From Xenorhabdus sp. BG5 (GTDB lineage Bacteria > Pseudomonadota > Gammaproteobacteria > Enterobacterales > Enterobacteriaceae), in contig NZ_JADEUG010000013.1 of NCBI RefSeq assembly GCF_015163665.1, positions 1-64,000 of the forward strand: DNA of 64,000 nucleotides, in the 5' to 3' direction. Shown in pieces: positions 61,061-64,000 of this stretch. Positions within the stretch are counted from its first letter, which is position 1. Every line of letters starts with the position of its first letter. Position numbers and translations under genes: made by a program. The notes beneath the pieces were generated by a model. It did not search any database. It saw only the letters and a program-made list of their open reading frames with translations, and was not told where the DNA came from.

Positions 61061-61409
61061 CTAAACGCCTCCACAAAGAATTCATATATTCGGTCAAGTT
61101 ACTAAGCTATATGAGGACGAATGTTTGCTTTTCAATGGCTCTGTTCGCCAGAAATTCCTCATTTTGTTTTCCAGCTAATGCCGAAATATTCAGTAGTAAC
61201 TGTAGTTGAGACTTAGATGGGGTCATTCATCTCATCATCAAGGGGAGAATTGAAAAAAAATTGAGATTTAATAAAAAAATTTTTCGCAGGCCATTGTGTA
61301 GTTGATGTCATCACATTATGATTCGCCGCCTTTTATGATTTCTTGGTGCAGGAAAGCGCCACGATAACTTTTTTAATATTTTGTTTTATTTGTATTTTCT
61401 AGGGGAAGT
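61061..61409. other. Divergent dnaK/satP intergenic region
   Basis: About 350 bp. It holds the dnaK sigma-32 promoter (61215-61245) and should hold the satP promoter in 61250-61400, where I see no confident match. No gene is visible. Confidence 0.5.
61215..61245 (-). promoter_or_regulatory. Sigma-32 heat-shock promoter of dnaK-dnaJ
   Basis: On the minus strand CCCCTTGAT, a 14-bp spacer, then CCCCATCT. This is nearly the sequence of E. coli dnaK promoter P1 (CCCCCTTGAT...CCCCATTT). It lies about 155 bp before the dnaK ATG. Confidence 0.9.
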
Positions 61410-61982
61410 ATGCATTCTAATCAGTTGGCGAACCCAGGCCCATTGGGTTTAATGGGTTTTGGCATGACAACCATTTTGTTGAATCTGCACAATGCAGGTT
61501 TTTTCCCATTGGCATCAGCAATTTTGAGCATGGGAATTTTTTACGGTGGTTTGGCTCAGGTGCTGGCCGGCATCTTTGAGTACAAAAAAGGAAATACGTT
61601 TGCTGCAACCGCATTTACCTCTTACGGCTTGTTCTGGTTAAGCCTGATTGCTTTGCTTTTCCTGCCAAAGATGGGGCTGGCTGAAACAACCAGTCATGAG
61701 TTCCTTGGTGTTTATCTCGCCCTGTGGGGAATCTTCACACTGTTTATGTTCTTTGGTACGTTGAAAGCTAACCGTGTCCTGCAATTTGTATTTGGCAGCC
61801 TGACGCTGCTGTTTGCATTGCTGGCAATTGGCAACATCACCGACAATGCCAGCATTTTGACCTTCGCGGGTTTTGAAGGCGTTATTTGTGGTGCGAGTGC
61901 TTTCTATCTGGCAATGGCTGAAGTTCTGAATGAACAATATGGCCGTACCGTTTTGCCCATTGGTGAAGTAAAACACGCTTAA
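61410..61982 (+). CDS. satP: Acetate/succinate:proton symporter SatP
   Basis: A 190-residue, six-helix channel-like transporter of the GPR1/FUN34/YaaH family. The signature [23 protein letters not shown] near the N-terminus is diagnostic. It imports acetate and succinate. AGGGGAAG precedes the ATG. In E. coli satP (yaaH) also lies just upstream of dnaK in the opposite direction. Confidence 0.95.
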   Translation: MHSNQLANPGPLGLMGFGMTTILLNLHNAGFFPLASAILSMGIFYGGLAQVLAGIFEYKKGNTFAATAFTSYGLFWLSLIALLFLPKMGLAETTSHEFLGVYLALWGIFTLFMFFGTLKANRVLQFVFGSLTLLFALLAIGNITDNASILTFAGFEGVICGASAFYLAMAEVLNEQYGRTVLPIGEVKHA

Positions 61983-61991
61983 CCATTTTTA

Positions 61992-62033
61992 ACAGGATGG
62001 GTGAGTTATGCTCATCCTGTGCTTTGTTACTTT
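61992..62033 (+). terminator. Possible terminator of satP
   Basis: ACAGGATG (61992-61999) pairs with CATCCTGT (62013-62020), followed by GCTTTGTTACTTT. The T tract is weak. Confidence 0.55.
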
Positions 62034-62076
62034 AAGCCACCAGAAAGGTACGATAAAGTCATCGGCACTTTCATTA

Positions 62077-62784
62077 TTACCACTCACCGTAGGGGTATTT
62101 TTTTCCTTTGATGAACTCTTTGATATATTTGGGATATTCGCTATAACCATTCAGAACTTTTGTTTTTCCCTGGCATACTGTCATCTTATCGCCGGAAACT
62201 GATTCACCGGTAGCAATCAAGATATTATCACCGTTGTTTTGATCAATACCTCGTAACCAAGCGCGGGCTGTACCACCGGGGGCTAATCCAATAAAAATTC
62301 TTTCTCGATAGTCTGGTGGATAATCTTCATAACCTGGATAAGTAGCTGGTTTTCTCATTAATTGTCTTACATCTGGTGTAAATTCAAACAGAGTCTGATA
62401 GGATTTTTTATCAATTACAGAGTCCCAACAAACAATCAATGATTGAGGCAGGGCTTCACCATGATTGTTAATCCCACTAGCGCTTCCACCTAATTTTTTA
62501 TTCCATGTGGTTACACTACGATAATCTGAATCGGCTCCGTCAGGCATAAATTTTTGCACAATATAATTATCTTCATCCTGAAACTGAACGAAACTAATAC
62601 TGACAGGGAAATATTCCGGAGTGATAAATTGAAATCTCCATTTAACATAAGGCAACGGTTCACTGTGGCGCACAATGGGCTTGTAAGTCACCACCCGTTT
62701 TCCGGGTGGATAGGACTGGCAGGCGGTTAATCCCAATATCATACCTAGACTCAATAATAAGACTAATGGTTTTTTATTTCTCAT
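62077..62784 (-). CDS. DUF2931 lipoprotein, likely Tle immunity protein
   Basis: A 235-residue lipoprotein. Signal peptide with lipobox GLTACQ (Cys22). The domain that follows (VKWRFQFITPEYFPVSISFVQ, GGSASGINNHGEALPQSLIVCWDSVIDKKSYQT, FIGLAPGGTARAWLRG) is typical of DUF2931. Members often lie beside type VI lipase effectors and act in the periplasm as immunity proteins. Its ATG overlaps the stop of the lipase gene by one base (TAATG), so the two are coupled. The immunity role is inference from context. Confidence 0.83.
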   Translation of the reverse strand: MRNKKPLVLLLSLGMILGLTACQSYPPGKRVVTYKPIVRHSEPLPYVKWRFQFITPEYFPVSISFVQFQDEDNYIVQKFMPDGADSDYRSVTTWNKKLGGSASGINNHGEALPQSLIVCWDSVIDKKSYQTLFEFTPDVRQLMRKPATYPGYEDYPPDYRERIFIGLAPGGTARAWLRGIDQNNGDNILIATGESVSGDKMTVCQGKTKVLNGYSEYPKYIKEFIKGKKYPYGEW

Positions 62785-64000
62785 TATGAAATTTCCTTAC
62801 CGGTAATATCAAAGATGGCTCGATGCCATTTTTCACAAGGACGGTTCACAAAACTGACTAACTCTACCGCATTCACGCCACCTTGAATCTGTTCATCTTT
62901 TATTACCACACTATTCCAGTGTGATGAGCAATGGACGTATTTAGTCTGGATCAAGTCTAACTCTTTTTCGTTAAAAGGAATTAATGATTGGCCTTGTAGA
63001 ACAGCTCGTCCTTGATTAATTGCTTTTTCCACCAGTGGTGCAAGTTCTGGACAGAGTTGGTAATCTTTATCATCAGTATTAGGTTTGCCAAAGATAACAC
63101 CAGCTTCTTGTGCCGCATCCTGCATCACCAGCATCACTACTTTTGACCAGTCATTGGTAATTTCTCTATATAGCACTGCTGCCGCTGCCACTTGTTTTTG
63201 AAAGCGCTCTAGGTCGTTACGAGGGTAAAACTGATTATTCTGCCACATTTCTACTTTCACCTCGTTGTTGTGAAGTAACGGGGCAATGGCCGGGTAGCTT
63301 CTCATCTGAGATAATTCATTCTGTGCTTTTTTATATATCCAAGTGGTGTTATTGGGGGTACTTTCATCTATCGTAAGACTGCGTGGCCGGGTGATAAATA
63401 ACTTTTCTGTTTCCATCGGGTTATAGCCGCCGCCAATATCTGAATGCGCTCCTGGAAATATCAATTCAGGGTAATCAGGTTTAATGCTATTTAACGAAAA
63501 GTTATAACGACATTCATTTGCAGCCGTAATGTGAAAAATATGCTCAGCAATGCCTGCGGGTAAACGAATATCAACATCCCCTGTATCAGCGGTATGAGGG
63601 TTAAGTCCATTGCTTAATGTGCCAATTGCCGCAACCGTATCAAAGATACCGAGAAAACGGTTTTTCCCCGTGGGATAAGTGGATTTATTCAGATAATTTC
63701 GTTGATTAAAACCATCGGATAAGGCCTGTGCCAGAACTGGATCACGATTAAAAACCCGATTGGCAAAATGACGTGCGGCCGCTGCTCCCCGACTAAAACC
63801 AATAAGATCGAATTGGAGGCATTTGATATTACCCTGAATACTTTTCAGTGATTCTGTTAGCTCAGTCTTTATTTTTTGGATAGCCATTTCGGTTTTAGCA
63901 TGAACACCGGTTTCTCCTATCCCTAAACCATAGCCCACCACACTGTCTGATTTCCCTGCTTGTGTACCAATTCCCTCGATATACACTTTAATTTGATGTG
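62784..64000 (-). CDS. DUF2235/Tle1-type lipase effector, N-terminus outside window
   Basis: The frame is open to the window edge, so the start is missing; about 405 residues are visible. It is an alpha/beta-hydrolase of the DUF2235 (Tle1) type: YIEGIGTQ, nucleophile motif IGFSRGAAAARHFANR (GFSRG), FLGIFDTVAAIG with the probable catalytic Asp, and GAHSDIGGGY with the His. Tle1 proteins are type VI secretion phospholipases injected into rival bacteria, whose membranes they break down. Pairing with a DUF2931 lipoprotein supports this role. A VgrG or adaptor gene would be expected upstream, beyond 64000. Confidence 0.87.
   Translation of the reverse strand, partial: HQIKVYIEGIGTQAGKSDSVVGYGLGIGETGVHAKTEMAIQKIKTELTESLKSIQGNIKCLQFDLIGFSRGAAAARHFANRVFNRDPVLAQALSDGFNQRNYLNKSTYPTGKNRFLGIFDTVAAIGTLSNGLNPHTADTGDVDIRLPAGIAEHIFHITAANECRYNFSLNSIKPDYPELIFPGAHSDIGGGYNPMETEKLFITRPRSLTIDESTPNNTTWIYKKAQNELSQMRSYPAIAPLLHNNEVKVEMWQNNQFYPRNDLERFQKQVAAAAVLYREITNDWSKVVMLVMQDAAQEAGVIFGKPNTDDKDYQLCPELAPLVEKAINQGRAVLQGQSLIPFNEKELDLIQTKYVHCSSHWNSVVIKDEQIQGGVNAVELVSFVNRPCEKWHRAIFDITGKEIS

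Noticed and set aside
60056..61105. 349-residue open frame on the plus strand opposite dnaK
   Set aside because: It runs antisense through the dnaK coding region, is rich in Phe, Cys and His, and has no recognisable domain or ribosome-binding site; it is a by-product of dnaK codon use.

Overview
The window is chromosomal DNA of a gammaproteobacterium of the order Enterobacterales. The closest fit is Xenorhabdus (Morganellaceae). Two things point there: the conserved backbone follows Escherichia coli order in blocks, and a chaperone-usher fimbrial cluster at 32.0-38.4 kb has the gene set and order of the mrx operon (mrxA-C-D-G-H-J) described in Xenorhabdus nematophila. The base composition is moderately AT-rich, and intergenic and accessory stretches are richer in AT. 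Species assignment is inference; no database search was possible.

Layout. 0-9 kb: tRNA-Phe (cut by the window edge), a TetR regulator (yjdC), dsbD, dcuA, aspA, then fxsA and the heat-shock operon groES-groEL with a clear sigma-32 promoter, and a yjeI-like lipoprotein. 9-11.5 kb: the EF-P module (epmB divergent from efp) and sugE/gdx, which has a guanidine-II (mini-ykkC) riboswitch in its leader. 11.5-18.4 kb: a small accessory stretch with an Nlp/Ner-type regulator, an orphan restriction-modification controller-like (C) gene with its own C-boxes, a TauE/SafE permease, a nucleoside hydrolase, and a three-gene amine-oxidising operon (PuuB-like oxidase, cupin, aldehyde dehydrogenase). 18.4-31.3 kb: two tRNA-Leu(CAG) genes, rsmC, holD-rimI, prfC, a short osmY, yjjU, yjjV, a NupX-like nucleoside transporter and the deoCABD nucleoside-catabolic operon. 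31.3-38.5 kb: the mrx fimbrial operon behind a 650-base AT-rich leader. 38.5-44.2 kb: carB, carA (UUG start, tandem ARG boxes) and dapB.

44.2-46.8 kb is an AT-rich accessory island between dapB and ispH. It holds three tandem paralogues of an unrecognised 219-226 residue protein with a GNAT-like C-terminal half; the middle copy is broken by frameshifts. 46.9-53.3 kb: ispH, fkpB, lspA, ileS, ribF and, divergently, rpsT. 53.4-56.8 kb: nhaR, nhaA and an EamA-type transporter. 56.8-57.7 kb holds an unrecognised AT-rich gene with a possible Cys-His-Asp catalytic triad. 57.9-62 kb: dnaJ, dnaK (sigma-32 promoter) and satP. The window ends inside a DUF2235/Tle1-type lipase gene whose stop overlaps the start of a DUF2931 lipoprotein, a likely type VI secretion effector-immunity pair.

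Most of the window is housekeeping. The parts most worth attention are the three-copy GNAT-like island, the orphan Cys-His-Asp protein next to dnaJ, the Tle1/DUF2931 pair, and the orphan C-protein with intact operators but no restriction or methylase gene beside it.
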